Of a DNA stretch of 47,317 bases, positions 23,147-32,247 are shown one piece after another (position 1 is the stretch's first letter; every line of letters begins with the position of its first letter). Under the pieces are notes generated by a model. It did no database searches and was not told the DNA's origin. It saw only the letters and a program-made list of their open reading frames with translations. This stretch comes from Stygiobacter sp. (lineage in GTDB: Bacteria; Pseudomonadota; Alphaproteobacteria; Rhodospirillales; Magnetospirillaceae), in the NCBI GenBank assembly GCA_006218045.1, contig VBWB01000025.1, positions 1 through 47,317 on the forward strand, written 5' to 3'. Both the position numbers and the translations under genes were made by a program.

Positions 23147-24444
23147 TGGTCCGCTCCTGAAATCTTGGAAACCTCGTCCTCGATGATATCCCAGGCGTGA
23201 TGCAGCGCACTATCATTCATGCAATAGGGCGGCAATAAATAAAGCACGTTGCCCATGGGCCGCAGCAGCAGGCCGCGTTCCCGGAACACCAGTTTCAGCT
23301 TGGCGCCAACCTCGCCCGTCGGCAGGTCGAAGGCGGCCATGGTGCCGCACAGACGCGGCCTCGACACCGCCGCAAGCCCGGCCATGCGGTCGAGGCGGGC
23401 GCGGTGGACGGCCTCGATGGCCTGGATGCGGGCTTGGCATTCCGCCCCCAGCAGCAGCTCCAGCGAGGCCAGACCGGCGGCGCAGCCCAAGGGATTGGCG
23501 GTGTAGGAATGGCCGTGCAGGAAGGCGCGTGACACGTCCTGACCCAAGAACGCCTGATAGATGAATTCGCGCGTCACCGTCATGGCCATGGGCAGGAAAC
23601 CGCCGGTCAGTCCCTTGGACAGACAGATCATGTCCGGGGTGATGCCGGCTTTCCGGCAGGCGAAAATGGCGCCGGTGCGACCGAACCCGGTCATCACTTC
23701 GTCCAAAATCAGCAAGGTGTCGGCGGCCTTGGTCCGTTCGGCCACCGCCCGCAGAAAATCTGGCCGGCACAGGCGCATGCCGGCGGCGCCCTGGATCAAG
23801 GGCTCGATGATGATGGCGGCGATCTGGCCTTGGTTGCGGTCCAAGATGGCGTCGAAGGCGGCCAGCGCCGCCGCCTCGCGCGCCTCGATGCCGTCATCGC
23901 CGTCCCAGGTGTGGGGGAAGGGGGCGATCTCCACCGGAAACAGCAGGCTTTCCCAGGCGCCGAAATAGCCCGAGGTCCGGCCCAGCGACATGGCGCCGAC
24001 GGTGTCGCCGTGGTAGCCGCCGTCGAAGCCCACATAGATCCGGCGATCCTGGCCCTTGTTGCCCCAATATTGCCGGGCCATCTTCATGGCCACTTCCACC
24101 GCGGTGGAGCCGTCGTCGGAATAGAACACCCGGTCCAGGTCGCCGGGCAATTGGGCGCAGACTTCGGCCGCCAGCCGGGCCGCCGGCGCGTGGGTGAATT
24201 CGGCGAAGATGGCTTGTTCCAGCGTACCCGCCTGTTCGGCCACGGCGGCGGCGATCACTGTGTTGGCATGGCCGTGCAGATTGACCCACCACGACGACAC
24301 CAGATCCACGTATTGCCTGCCATCGGCCGTTTCGATCACCGCGCCTTGGCCGCGAACCGCGTGCAAAGCGGGGGCGGCGGTGGCCGCCTGGGTGAACGGG
24401 TGCCACACATGCTTGGCGTCAAGAGCAAGGATGTCGTCGGACAT
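23089..24444 (-). CDS. bioA: Adenosylmethionine-8-amino-7-oxononanoate aminotransferase
   Basis: A 451-aa PLP enzyme that converts 8-amino-7-oxononanoate (KAPA) to 7,8-diaminopelargonate with S-adenosylmethionine as amino donor. Visible are VWHPFTQ near the start, DGRQYVDLVSSWWVNLHGHAN, FYSDDGSTAVEVAMKMARQYW, the PLP Lys region CLSKGLTGGFLPMAMT with the cofactor Asp in LILDEVMTGFGRTG, and HGHSYTANPLGCAA. The last 20 residues (from GADQCCASRK) extend past the normal end and overlap the start of the downstream gene, so the tail is probably a neutral read-on. It follows bioD by 3 bases. Confidence 0.95.
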   Translation of the reverse strand: MSDDILALDAKHVWHPFTQAATAAPALHAVRGQGAVIETADGRQYVDLVSSWWVNLHGHANTVIAAAVAEQAGTLEQAIFAEFTHAPAARLAAEVCAQLPGDLDRVFYSDDGSTAVEVAMKMARQYWGNKGQDRRIYVGFDGGYHGDTVGAMSLGRTSGYFGAWESLLFPVEIAPFPHTWDGDDGIEAREAAALAAFDAILDRNQGQIAAIIIEPLIQGAAGMRLCRPDFLRAVAERTKAADTLLILDEVMTGFGRTGAIFACRKAGITPDMICLSKGLTGGFLPMAMTVTREFIYQAFLGQDVSRAFLHGHSYTANPLGCAAGLASLELLLGAECQARIQAIEAVHRARLDRMAGLAAVSRPRLCGTMAAFDLPTGEVGAKLKLVFRERGLLLRPMGNVLYLLPPYCMNDSALHHAWDIIEDEVSKISGADQCCASRKSSGPWMTNSVIP

Positions 24445-24447
24445 GGG

Positions 24448-25080
24448 TCAGGCCTTCGGGCAGGAAAAATCGGGCGGCGGCAGACTGGCCACCAGGGCTG
24501 GCGTGATCGCCGGCAAGGGCTGTATTTCCGCCAGGACGCGCACCGATCCGTAATGTTCGATGGCCTGGCGGTTGGCCGGGTTCTTCTGGCCGTTCATCAC
24601 CACCCCCAACACCGGGACATGGCGGCGGCGTAGGGCGTCGAGGGTCAACAAAGTGTGGTTGATGGTGCCCAGGCCCGAACGCGCCACCACCACAACCGGC
24701 AGATTGAGCATTTCGACGAAATCGATGGTCAAGGCCACCTCGTTCAACGGCACCAGGATGCCACCGGCCCCTTCCACCACCAGGGGACCGGGGGAGACGG
24801 GCGGCTTCAGGCCGGACAGCTCGATGCGGGCACCTTCGCGCCGCGCCGCCTCGTGCGGGGACAAGGGGGCGTGGAACACATAGGCGGGGGGGTGGATGAT
24901 GGCACCGGGCGCCAGCTTGGCCACGGTGGCGGAATCGGAATCCTCGGCGGCGCCGGTCTGCACCGGCTTCCAATAGCCGGCGCGCCAGTGATGGACCAGC
25001 CAGGCGGCGACCAGGGTCTTGCCGATATTGGTGTCGGTGCCGGTGACGAATACGCCCTGCATGGGTTTACCTTGGGGCAT
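24448..25080 (-). CDS. bioD: Dethiobiotin synthetase
   Basis: A 210-aa ATP-dependent carboxylase that closes the ureido ring of dethiobiotin. The P-loop is VFVTGTDTNIGKTLVAAW (about residues 10-27), followed by YWKPVQTG and VVEGAGGILVPLNE. Two in-frame ATGs (25080 and 25062) each have their own copy of AAGGTAA because an 18-base segment is duplicated; translation from 25062 gives the more typical N-terminus MQGVFVTGTD and 204 aa. The upstream stop of bioC lies inside the repeat. BioF, BioC and BioA genes flank it. Confidence 0.93.
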   Translation of the reverse strand: MPQGKPMQGVFVTGTDTNIGKTLVAAWLVHHWRAGYWKPVQTGAAEDSDSATVAKLAPGAIIHPPAYVFHAPLSPHEAARREGARIELSGLKPPVSPGPLVVEGAGGILVPLNEVALTIDFVEMLNLPVVVVARSGLGTINHTLLTLDALRRRHVPVLGVVMNGQKNPANRQAIEHYGSVRVLAEIQPLPAITPALVASLPPPDFSCPKA

Positions 25081-25094
25081 GGGCTTACCTTGGG
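25059..25094 (-). repeat. Tandem duplication of the bioD ribosome binding site and start codon
   Basis: The plus-strand units are GCATGGGTTTACCTTGGG (25059-25076) and GCATGGGCTTACCTTGGG (25077-25094), which differ at one base. Each carries, on the minus strand, AAGGTAA and an ATG in the bioD frame (6 codons apart). The bioC stop codon is in the upstream copy. Confidence 0.9.
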
Positions 25095-25825
25095 CCGATC
25101 ACGACATGCAGCACATCATAGGTGATGGCGGCGGGCTGACCCAAGCGTTGCAGCACGGTACGCATATCCGCCACCTTCAGCGGGCGATGGCCGGGGGCGG
25201 GGGTGCCGGCGCCGATCCGCTTTAATTCGGCGGCGAAGGCGCGGCCATTTTCATAGGCCAAGGTGAACAACTGCTCGTCGATGCGGGCGGCGGGCAGGAT
25301 GTTTTGCAACGCGGCCCGGCTGGGAAAATCGGGGATTCCGCAGGGCAGGCCCAGGCTTTGATGGGCCTCGCGCCATTGCCGGAACGATTGTGCGCCCAAG
25401 GTGGAAAACACCAGATGCCCGCCGGGAGCGAGCAGGGCGGTCAGGCGATTGATGGCGGCGCCGAGATCACTGAACCATTGCGCAGCCAGATTGGAGACGA
25501 TCAGGTCGAAACGCTGGCCGGCCAGCTCCGGCGCCTCGGCGTCCATGACCTGAAAACGGGAGCGGGGGGCGAGCTGACGCGCGCTTTCCAGCATGGCGGC
25601 GGACAGATCGGTGATCAGCCAGTCGCCGGCGATCAGCGGCAACAGACGGCGGGTCAACAGCCCGGTGCCGCAGCCGAATTCCAACACCCTGGTTTGGGGC
25701 GGGCGGGGCAGGGCGGCGACCATGGCGGCCAGATGGTCGGCGCTGATCGCTTGGGCGCGGGCGGCGGCTTCATAGGTGGTGGTGGCGGCGGAAAAGGCGG
25801 CGGCCACCTGATCCTTGCGCGTCAT
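25085..25825 (-). CDS. bioC: Malonyl-ACP O-methyltransferase
   Basis: A 246-aa SAM-dependent methyltransferase that methylates malonyl-ACP so that the fatty acid cycle can build pimeloyl-ACP methyl ester. Motif I is VLEFGCGTGLLTRRLLP, with ITDLSAAMLESARQLAP after it and DLIVSNLAAQWFSDLG (motif IV region), all matching BioC. The ATG at 25825 puts KDQVAAAFSAATTTYE at the start, the usual BioC N-terminus; it overlaps the end of the hydrolase gene by 4 bases. It ends inside the repeat that leads bioD. Confidence 0.93.
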   Translation of the reverse strand: MTRKDQVAAAFSAATTTYEAAARAQAISADHLAAMVAALPRPPQTRVLEFGCGTGLLTRRLLPLIAGDWLITDLSAAMLESARQLAPRSRFQVMDAEAPELAGQRFDLIVSNLAAQWFSDLGAAINRLTALLAPGGHLVFSTLGAQSFRQWREAHQSLGLPCGIPDFPSRAALQNILPAARIDEQLFTLAYENGRAFAAELKRIGAGTPAPGHRPLKVADMRTVLQRLGQPAAITYDVLHVVIGPR

Positions 25826-26454
25826 GGGATGGCGGACGCGAACGATCTGATCTGGCCGGCCACCCAGTCGGGGTGGGTCCAGGGCAGCAGATGGCCGGCC
25901 CCTTCCACCAGGGTCAGGCATTGCGGCGGGAACGAGTCACGGCTCATGGCCTCGGGCACGACCAGGTCGCGGGTGCCGGCCAGGGCCAGCAGCGGGCAGT
26001 CCAGTTGGGCCATGGTTTGGCGTTCGTCGCATTCCGCCAGCCATTTCAGCGCCTCGGCCATGGGGGCGGGGCGGATGCTTTCGGTATCGGCGGCATCGAC
26101 GCCGCAGCGTTGCATGAAATCCGCCGTCACCTCATGCGGATGGGTGGCGAAACGCTCGATCATGCGGTCCAGGCTGCGTGGCGGCGTGCCGGCGACGAAA
26201 TCCTGGGCGCGGGTGAAGCGGGGAAAGGCGTTGACCGCCACCGCCCCGGCCCACGGACGGGGAAAGCCGGCCAAGGCCCAGGCGAAACCCATGGAATGGC
26301 CGACGATGATGGGAGCGTTGGCGCCTGGCCGCACGGCTTCGGCGCGGAAGCCCAAATCCACGAAGATGCGGGCGAATTCCGGCAGGCGGTCGGCCACCGG
26401 GCGCCAGAAATGGGCGTCGAAGCCCCATCCGTGAACAAAGGCCAGGGTCTTCAT
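25822..26454 (-). CDS. Alpha/beta hydrolase, likely pimeloyl-ACP methyl ester esterase
   Basis: A 210-aa alpha/beta hydrolase. The oxyanion segment is AFVHGWGFDAHFW (residues 5-17), the nucleophile elbow VGHSMGFAW (Ser), the acid ALAGTRDLVVP (Asp) and the base GAGHLLPW (His), so the triad is complete. It is shorter than E. coli BioH (256 aa). Its position between bioF and bioC with 4-base overlaps on both sides is strong context for the BioH step: demethylating pimeloyl-ACP methyl ester. Several unrelated hydrolases (BioG, BioK, BioV and others) can do this; I cannot say which group this belongs to, so no symbol is given. Confidence 0.85.
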   Translation of the reverse strand: MKTLAFVHGWGFDAHFWRPVADRLPEFARIFVDLGFRAEAVRPGANAPIIVGHSMGFAWALAGFPRPWAGAVAVNAFPRFTRAQDFVAGTPPRSLDRMIERFATHPHEVTADFMQRCGVDAADTESIRPAPMAEALKWLAECDERQTMAQLDCPLLALAGTRDLVVPEAMSRDSFPPQCLTLVEGAGHLLPWTHPDWVAGQIRSFASAIP

Positions 26455-27629
26455 GCAATGGTTCCGGCGGCGGTGATGACGGCATCGGCCAGACGTTCCA
26501 CATCCGCTTCGGCATGGCTGGCGGACAGGGCGAAGCGGATGCGGCTGCTGCCCGGCGGCACCGTCGGCGGACGGATGGCGATGCCGAGGAAGCCCAGTTC
26601 CTCCAGCCGCGCCGCCACCTTCAAGGTGCGCTCCTCCTCGCCCAGGATCACCGGTATGATCTGGGTGGTGGAGTGGCCGGTATCGAGCCCGGCATCGTTG
26701 AGCCGCAGCCGCAGCCGCTGGGCCATGGCTTGCAGGCGGGTGCGTTCATGGGTCAGGGCGGGGACCAGATCGATGGCGGCATCCATGGCGCCCAGCACCG
26801 CCGGCGGCAGTGCGGTGGCATAGATCAGGCCCGAGGCCCGGTTGACGAGAAAGTCCTTCAACGCCCGCGACCCGGCCACATAGGCGCCGAAGCCGCCCAT
26901 GGCCTTGGAAAAGGTGCCCATGGCCAGATCCACATGGGTGCCCACCGACAGGCCGAAGCCGTTGGCGCCCAGCACCCCGGTGGCATGGGCCTCGTCCAGG
27001 TAGAGGAAAGCGTCCCATTCCTCGGCGATGGCCACCAGCTGGTCGACGTCGGGGGCGTCGCCATCCATGGAAAACACCGATTCGGTGACGATGAAGCGCG
27101 GTCCCTCGCCGCGTCCGCTGCGGTCGAGCAATTCCTTCAGATGGGTCAGGTCGTTGTGACGGAAGCGGGTCTGCTTGACCCCCGCCGACTGGCAGCCCAT
27201 GTGCAGCGACGCATGGTTCAGGCGGTCGGCGAAGACCAGCGGTTCCGCCCCCCACACCGTGCGGTCGAGCAGGGCCGGCAGCACCGAGGCGTTGCATTGC
27301 CAGCCGCTGGCCATGACCACCGCGGCTTCCACCCCCTTGGCGGCGGCGATCTTTTCCTCGACCGCCTCCAGCGCCCGGTTGTGGCCGGTGACCAGCCGCG
27401 ACGCCCCCGCCCCGGCGCCGTACTTGGCCGCCCATTCGCGCGCCCGCTCGATCAACAGCGGGTGGTGGGTCAGGCCGAGATAGTCGTTGGAGGAGAAGTT
27501 CAGCAATTCCCGCCCGTCCTTGAGGACACGCCCGCCGGACAGGTGCTCGACCACGCGTAAGGATCGCCGCCGGCCCGTTTGGGCCAGATCGTCGAGCACG
27601 CGGGAAAGGGTGGCGTCAAGATTTTGCAT
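26451..27629 (-). CDS. bioF: 8-amino-7-oxononanoate synthase
   Basis: A 392-aa PLP enzyme joining pimeloyl-ACP (or -CoA) and alanine to KAPA with loss of CO2. It shows [48 protein letters not shown] (PLP-ring Asp and His) and the PLP Lys in [16 protein letters not shown]. The length is typical. It is the first gene of bioF > hydrolase > bioC > bioD > bioA; its promoter lies in the 121-base gap shared with the divergent bioB. Confidence 0.95.
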   Translation of the reverse strand: MQNLDATLSRVLDDLAQTGRRRSLRVVEHLSGGRVLKDGRELLNFSSNDYLGLTHHPLLIERAREWAAKYGAGAGASRLVTGHNRALEAVEEKIAAAKGVEAAVVMASGWQCNASVLPALLDRTVWGAEPLVFADRLNHASLHMGCQSAGVKQTRFRHNDLTHLKELLDRSGRGEGPRFIVTESVFSMDGDAPDVDQLVAIAEEWDAFLYLDEAHATGVLGANGFGLSVGTHVDLAMGTFSKAMGGFGAYVAGSRALKDFLVNRASGLIYATALPPAVLGAMDAAIDLVPALTHERTRLQAMAQRLRLRLNDAGLDTGHSTTQIIPVILGEEERTLKVAARLEELGFLGIAIRPPTVPPGSSRIRFALSASHAEADVERLADAVITAAGTIA

Positions 27630-27659
27630 GCCCGACCTTCTAGCGCCTTATCGGGCTTC

Positions 27660-27689
27660 TTGCAAAGCCAGTGTTCACGGTTCTACATT
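27660..27689 (+). promoter_or_regulatory. Candidate promoter of bioB
   Basis: TTGCAA (27660-27665) and TACATT (27684-27689) are 18 bases apart. The transcript would begin near 27696, upstream of the half-palindrome at 27711-27737 and the ribosome binding site AAGGAG at 27736-27741. Confidence 0.4.
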
Positions 27690-27710
27690 GCGGTCCCGGA
27701 AAGTGGCGAA

Positions 27711-27737
27711 AAACCATGTTTCCAACAGGGTTTATAA
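27711..27737. promoter_or_regulatory. Possible BirA-like operator before bioB
   Basis: AAACC (27711-27715) and GGTTTATAA (27729-27737) are inverted around 13 bases. Known BirA operators are TTGTAAACC and GGTTTACAA with 14-16 bases between; here the right half matches 8 of 9 and the left 5 of 9. No alphaproteobacterial BioR-type box (TTATMKATAA) is visible in the gap. The call is tentative. Confidence 0.3.
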
Positions 27738-27750
27738 GGAGATTGGCACG

Positions 27751-28725
27751 GTGAACCAAGCGGCGCGGATCCAGCCCCGGGATGAGGGGCTCAGGCACGA
27801 CTGGCAGGCGGAGGAGGTCCAGGCCTTCTTCGCCATGCCGTTCATGGACTTGATGTTTCAGGCGCAGCAGGTGCACCGGGCCAATTTCGACGCCAATAAG
27901 ATCCAGGTGTCGCGGCTGATTTCCATCAAGACCGGCTCGTGTCCCGAGGATTGCACCTATTGTCCGCAATCGGCCCATTACGCCACCGGCCTGGAAAAGG
28001 AAAAGCTGATGGCGGTGGAAGAGGTGGTCGCCGCCGCCCGCCAGGCCAAGGAAGAAGGCGCCTCGCGCTTTTGCATGGGCGCCGCCTGGCGCGGCCCCAA
28101 GGGCGATGATTTCGAGGTGGCGGTGGCCATGATCGAGGGCGTCAAGGCCCTGGGCATGCAGACCTGCGCCACCTTCGGCCTGCTCGACAAGTGGCAGGCC
28201 CAGCGTCTCAAGGATGCCGGCCTGGATTATTACAACCACAACATCGACACCAGCCCCGAGCACTACAAAGAGGTCATCACCACCCGAACCTTCCAGGATC
28301 GTTTGGATACCCTGGACACCGTGCGTGAAGTCGGCCTGCATGTGTGTTCCGGCGGTATCGTCGGCCTGGGCGAGACCAATACCGACCGCGCCAAGATGCT
28401 GCTGACCCTGGCCAACATGGAGAAGCACCCCGACAGCGTGCCCATCAATCTGTTGATCGCCATCCCCGGCACGCCCTTGGAAAACGCCGAGAAGCCCGAT
28501 AATTTCGACTTCATCCGCACCATCGCCGCCGCCCGCATCATGATGCCCAAATCCTATGTCCGCCTGTCGGCGGGGCGCGAGGGCATGAGCGAGGAAATGC
28601 AGGCCCTGTGCTTCATGGCCGGCGCCAATTCCATCTTCTGCGGCCACAAGCTGCTGACCGCCAAGAATGCGGCGCCCGGCTCGGATAAAAGCCTGTTCGG
28701 GCGTCTGGGGCTGTCGCCGCTGTAA
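27751..28725 (+). CDS. bioB: Biotin synthase
   Basis: A 324-aa radical-SAM enzyme that inserts sulfur into dethiobiotin. The radical-SAM cluster motif is [11 protein letters not shown] (Cys-x3-Cys-x2-Cys), followed by [38 protein letters not shown] and the C-terminal [14 protein letters not shown], which carries the auxiliary 2Fe-2S ligand region. The start is GTG at 27751 with AAGGAG 9 bases upstream; no ATG in frame gives a normal N-terminus. It is divergent from bioF and ends at a terminator. Confidence 0.95.
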   Translation: MNQAARIQPRDEGLRHDWQAEEVQAFFAMPFMDLMFQAQQVHRANFDANKIQVSRLISIKTGSCPEDCTYCPQSAHYATGLEKEKLMAVEEVVAAARQAKEEGASRFCMGAAWRGPKGDDFEVAVAMIEGVKALGMQTCATFGLLDKWQAQRLKDAGLDYYNHNIDTSPEHYKEVITTRTFQDRLDTLDTVREVGLHVCSGGIVGLGETNTDRAKMLLTLANMEKHPDSVPINLLIAIPGTPLENAEKPDNFDFIRTIAAARIMMPKSYVRLSAGREGMSEEMQALCFMAGANSIFCGHKLLTAKNAAPGSDKSLFGRLGLSPL

Positions 28726-28743
28726 ACGACGTATCAAACCATC

Positions 28744-28773
28744 AAACCCGCCGGTGCCGCCGGCGGGTTTTTT
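28744..28773 (+). terminator. Intrinsic terminator of bioB
   Basis: CCCGCCGG (28747-28754) pairs with CCGGCGGG (28760-28767) around TGCCG, preceded by AAA and followed by six T. Confidence 0.92.
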
Positions 28774-28871
28774 ATTGGGATGGCTGCTATGACAAATACG
28801 CTTTAGCCATACCTATGCGGTGTGGTACTTACTCTTTCGTATGTGATTTGGTTTCGGTGAGTGTGGCGCCC

Positions 28872-31292
28872 ATGCAAGTCCTGCTGGTCGAAGACAATCA
28901 GATCGACGCCTCGGTGGTGTTGGGACGCATGCGGAATTTCGCCGACATGCGTTTCCATTGGGTGGAAAGTCTGGCCGGCTGCCTGGCCTTCCTGTCGGTG
29001 CATCGGGTCGACGCCCTGCTCTTGGACCTGAATTTGGGCGATGGCGCCGGCACTCCCTTGATCGACGCGGTTCGCGCCGCCGCCCAAGGCGCGGCCATCA
29101 TCATTCTGACCGGCAATGACGACGAGGAAACCGGCCTGTTGTCGCTGCGCCACGGCTGTCAGGATTTCCTGGTCAAGGGCCGCACCGACGGCCTGCTGAT
29201 CCGCCAGACCATCTTGCATTCCATTTTGCGCCACCGTCTGGATCAGGCGCGGCTGGCGGCGGAGGAAAAGGCCCGTCAGGGGGAGCAACTGGCGGCGATG
29301 ATCCTGCACACCGCCCCCGAGGCCATGCTGGTTCTCGATGCCGGTGACAAGGTGGTCCGGGCTAACGCCCATGCCGCCGCCTTGTTCGGTTACGGCCCTG
29401 AATCACTGTTGGGCAAGCCATTGCCCATCCTGGTGCCCGATCTACCCGCCGATGACGGTGAATCCTCGGGTTTACGCCGCGACGGTTGCGCCTTTCCCAT
29501 TCAGGTGCGGGCGGGGGGCTTGCATTTCGGCGACGAATCCTATCGGGTGGTCAGCATCCAGGATCTGACCGCGCGCAAGGCGGCCGAGGCGGAAAGCCGT
29601 CTGCATGGCGAGATTTTCACCCATGCCCAGGAAGGGGTGCTGGTGACCGATATCGGCGGCACCATTCTCAGCGCCAATCCGGCGTTTTGCCGCATGACCG
29701 GCTATGATCTGGACGAATTGGTGGGCAGTCCGTCCGGTTTCATGAAATCGGGCCGGCATCAGGCCGATTTTTACGGCGACCTGTGGGAGGTTCTGCACCG
29801 CGACGGCCATTGGAGCGGCGAAATCTGGAATCGCCACCGCGATGGCGACATCCTGCCGCAATGGGTCAGCATTTCGGCGGTGCGCGACGCCAAAGGCAGC
29901 GTCGGCAATTATGTCGGCGTCTACATGGATATCTCGGCGCTGAAGCGGCACGAAGAGGCGTTGCGCCACATGGCCCATCACGACGCCCTGACCGGTCTGC
30001 CCAACCGCCTGCTGCTGGCCGACCGCCTGGATGTGGCCCTGGCCAAGGCCCGGCGCACCGGCAAGATGGTGGCGGTGGCCTATGTGGATTTGGATTTCTT
30101 CAAGCCGGTCAACGACCGCTTGGGCCACCATGTGGGCGATTCCGTGCTGATCCAGGCCGGGCGGCGGCTGTTGGACAGCGTTGCCGCCGATGATACCGTC
30201 GCCCGTCTGGGCGGCGACGAATATGTCTTGGTCATGCAGGATATGGACGATGACCAGCAATGTCGCCAGCGGCTGGCGCAGGTGTTGACGGCCATGGCCG
30301 AGCCCATGCGGTTCATCGACGACAGTGCCGCCATCAGCATCACCGCCAGCATCGGCGTCGCCCTTTATCCCAGCGATGATTCCGATCCCGACACCTTGCT
30401 GCGCCATGCCGACCGCGCCATGTACCAGGCCAAGCAGGAGGGCCGCAACCGCTTGGCCATGTTCGATCCCCAGTTGGATCTGCAAGGCACCTTGCGTCGC
30501 AACACCATGAAATCGGTACGGCTGGCGCTGGAGGGCGGGCAGTTCGTGCTGTTCTACCAGCCCAAGGTCAACATGCGCCTGGGCACGGTGGTGGGAGCCG
30601 AGGCGCTGATCCGGTGGCTGCACCCGGAACGCGGCTTGTTGCCGCCGGCGGACTTCCTGCCGCTGATCGAGGATGACAGCCTGGATCTGGCCATCGGCGA
30701 ATGGGTGACGCGTTCGTCACTGGCGCAGATGGCGGCGTGGAAGCGGGCGGGCGCGGTCATCCCGGTCAGCGTCAACGTCGCCGCCAGCCATCTTTTGTCC
30801 ACGAATTTCGCCGGACGGCTGGCGGAAATCCTGGCCGAGTTCCCCGAGGTGCCGCCACGCATGTTGCAGTTGGAGGTGGTGGAAACCGCCGCCCTGGAAG
30901 ATATCGGTCGGGCGCGGGAAGTGCTGGAGGCGTGCCGGGCCTTGGGGGTTTCGGTGGCGCTCGATGATTTCGGCACCGGCTATTCGTCGCTGACCTATCT
31001 GCGCCATCTGCCCATCGACACCCTTAAGATCGATCGCTCCTTCGTCCTCAACCTGCCCGACGACGCCGACGATCTGACCATCGTCCGCGGCGTCATCGTG
31101 CTGGCCGCCGGCTTTGGCCGCGATGTTCTGGCCGAAGGCATCGAAAAGACCGAGCATGGCGACATGCTGTTGGAACTGGGCTGCGAATTGGGCCAGGGCT
31201 ACCGCATCGCGCCGCCCATGCCGGCCGGTGATTTCCTTGATTGGCGAGCGGCTTGGCAACCCGAGGACAGCTGGCGTAAAACTTCCGCATAG
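28872..31292 (+). CDS. REC-PAS-PAS-GGDEF-EAL c-di-GMP signalling protein
   Basis: An 806-aa soluble hybrid. REC (1-120): EDN, phosphoacceptor Asp52 in LLLDLNLGDG, Lys102 in FLVKGRT. Two PAS domains (about 145-235 and 245-360), the second with TDIGGTILSANPAFCRMTGYDLDE. GGDEF (about 370-530) with the active-site GGDEY at 447-451. EAL (about 550-790) with EALIR (577-581), NVAA, EVVETA, DDFGTGYSS (698-706) and AEGIEKTEH; these suggest a competent phosphodiesterase. The inhibitory RxxD site before GGDEF is missing (AADD, 438-441). The start ATG at 28872 puts the first REC strand at the N-terminus; GTG codons just upstream are possible. The downstream binding protein and kinase could supply phosphate to REC. 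Confidence 0.9.
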   Translation: MQVLLVEDNQIDASVVLGRMRNFADMRFHWVESLAGCLAFLSVHRVDALLLDLNLGDGAGTPLIDAVRAAAQGAAIIILTGNDDEETGLLSLRHGCQDFLVKGRTDGLLIRQTILHSILRHRLDQARLAAEEKARQGEQLAAMILHTAPEAMLVLDAGDKVVRANAHAAALFGYGPESLLGKPLPILVPDLPADDGESSGLRRDGCAFPIQVRAGGLHFGDESYRVVSIQDLTARKAAEAESRLHGEIFTHAQEGVLVTDIGGTILSANPAFCRMTGYDLDELVGSPSGFMKSGRHQADFYGDLWEVLHRDGHWSGEIWNRHRDGDILPQWVSISAVRDAKGSVGNYVGVYMDISALKRHEEALRHMAHHDALTGLPNRLLLADRLDVALAKARRTGKMVAVAYVDLDFFKPVNDRLGHHVGDSVLIQAGRRLLDSVAADDTVARLGGDEYVLVMQDMDDDQQCRQRLAQVLTAMAEPMRFIDDSAAISITASIGVALYPSDDSDPDTLLRHADRAMYQAKQEGRNRLAMFDPQLDLQGTLRRNTMKSVRLALEGGQFVLFYQPKVNMRLGTVVGAEALIRWLHPERGLLPPADFLPLIEDDSLDLAIGEWVTRSSLAQMAAWKRAGAVIPVSVNVAASHLLSTNFAGRLAEILAEFPEVPPRMLQLEVVETAALEDIGRAREVLEACRALGVSVALDDFGTGYSSLTYLRHLPIDTLKIDRSFVLNLPDDADDLTIVRGVIVLAAGFGRDVLAEGIEKTEHGDMLLELGCELGQGYRIAPPMPAGDFLDWRAAWQPEDSWRKTSA

Positions 31293-31381
31293 GTGTTTAC
31301 GATCGGTTTATGCTGGCACCAAACGCTGTTCACGCTTTGGCTTTATATGCATCGGCAAAGACCAAAGTGGAGTATGGGGTG

Positions 31382-32218
31382 ATGATTCTACGATCGGTGG
31401 CGATTTCGGCGGTGATGATGCTGGCCGTGCTGTCTCAGGCCGGGGCGGAAACCCTGACCTTCGCGCCCTTGCCCATGGAAACGCCGGAAACCGTGGTCAA
31501 GCAGGTCAAACCCATGCTCGGCCATCTGGAAAAGACCCTGGGCATCCAGGTCAAGATCGACTTTTCCTCGGATTACGCCGAGATTCTCGGCAAGTTTGAA
31601 AGCGGTCAACTGGATCTGGCCTATCTGGGGCCGTTGCCTTATCTGACGCTGCGCGACCGTGTCGCCGCCGCCACGCCTCTGGTGCATTTCAAGGAAGCCT
31701 CGGGCAGCGCCACCTATACCTGCGCCATCGTCGCCGCCGCCGATGCCAAGACCGATCTGGCCAAGGTCAAGGGCCGCAAGGTCGCCCTGACCCAGCCCTT
31801 GTCCACCTGCGGCCATCTGTCCACCGATGGTCTGTTGCGCCAAGCCGGCTCGAGCCTGGAAGACAACAAATACCGTTATCTCGACAAGCACGACGAAGTG
31901 GCCTTGGCCGTTATCCGGGGCGAGTTCGATCTGGGCGGCCTCAAGACCGCCATCGGTCGCAAATACGCCCATATGGGCTTGCTGGTGGTGGCCGAATCGG
32001 CGCCCTTGCCCGGCTTCGCCCTGGTGGCCAATGCCAAGACCGTGTCGAAGGAGCGCATGAACCAGCTGCGTGATGCCCTGGTCGGCATGGATGCGGAAAG
32101 CGCCAAGAGCTGGGGCGACAATATCCGTCACGGCGCCGTTGCCGCCTTTGACGGCGATTACGATGCGCTGCGGCGTTTGCGCCGCAAGGCGAACATTCCC
32201 GATAACGGCAATTTTTAA
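31382..32218 (+). CDS. PhnD-like periplasmic phosphate/phosphonate-type binding protein
   Basis: A 278-aa secreted protein with a signal peptide ([25 protein letters not shown], cleavage near AGA-ET). The mature part opens [22 protein letters not shown] and has [17 protein letters not shown], which is the PhnD (phosphonate-binding-like, PF12974-type) pattern. No ABC permease or ATPase gene is nearby; instead a sensor kinase gene starts 29 bases after its stop, so it probably serves as a sensory receptor rather than a transporter part. ATG 31382 has GGAG 9 bases upstream and begins the signal peptide; an earlier in-frame start at 31310 would put 24 residues before it. The ligand is unknown. 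Confidence 0.85.
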   Translation: MILRSVAISAVMMLAVLSQAGAETLTFAPLPMETPETVVKQVKPMLGHLEKTLGIQVKIDFSSDYAEILGKFESGQLDLAYLGPLPYLTLRDRVAAATPLVHFKEASGSATYTCAIVAAADAKTDLAKVKGRKVALTQPLSTCGHLSTDGLLRQAGSSLEDNKYRYLDKHDEVALAVIRGEFDLGGLKTAIGRKYAHMGLLVVAESAPLPGFALVANAKTVSKERMNQLRDALVGMDAESAKSWGDNIRHGAVAAFDGDYDALRRLRRKANIPDNGNF

Positions 32219-32247
32219 ATCTCACTTCGGGGGCGGGGGATTGGGGG

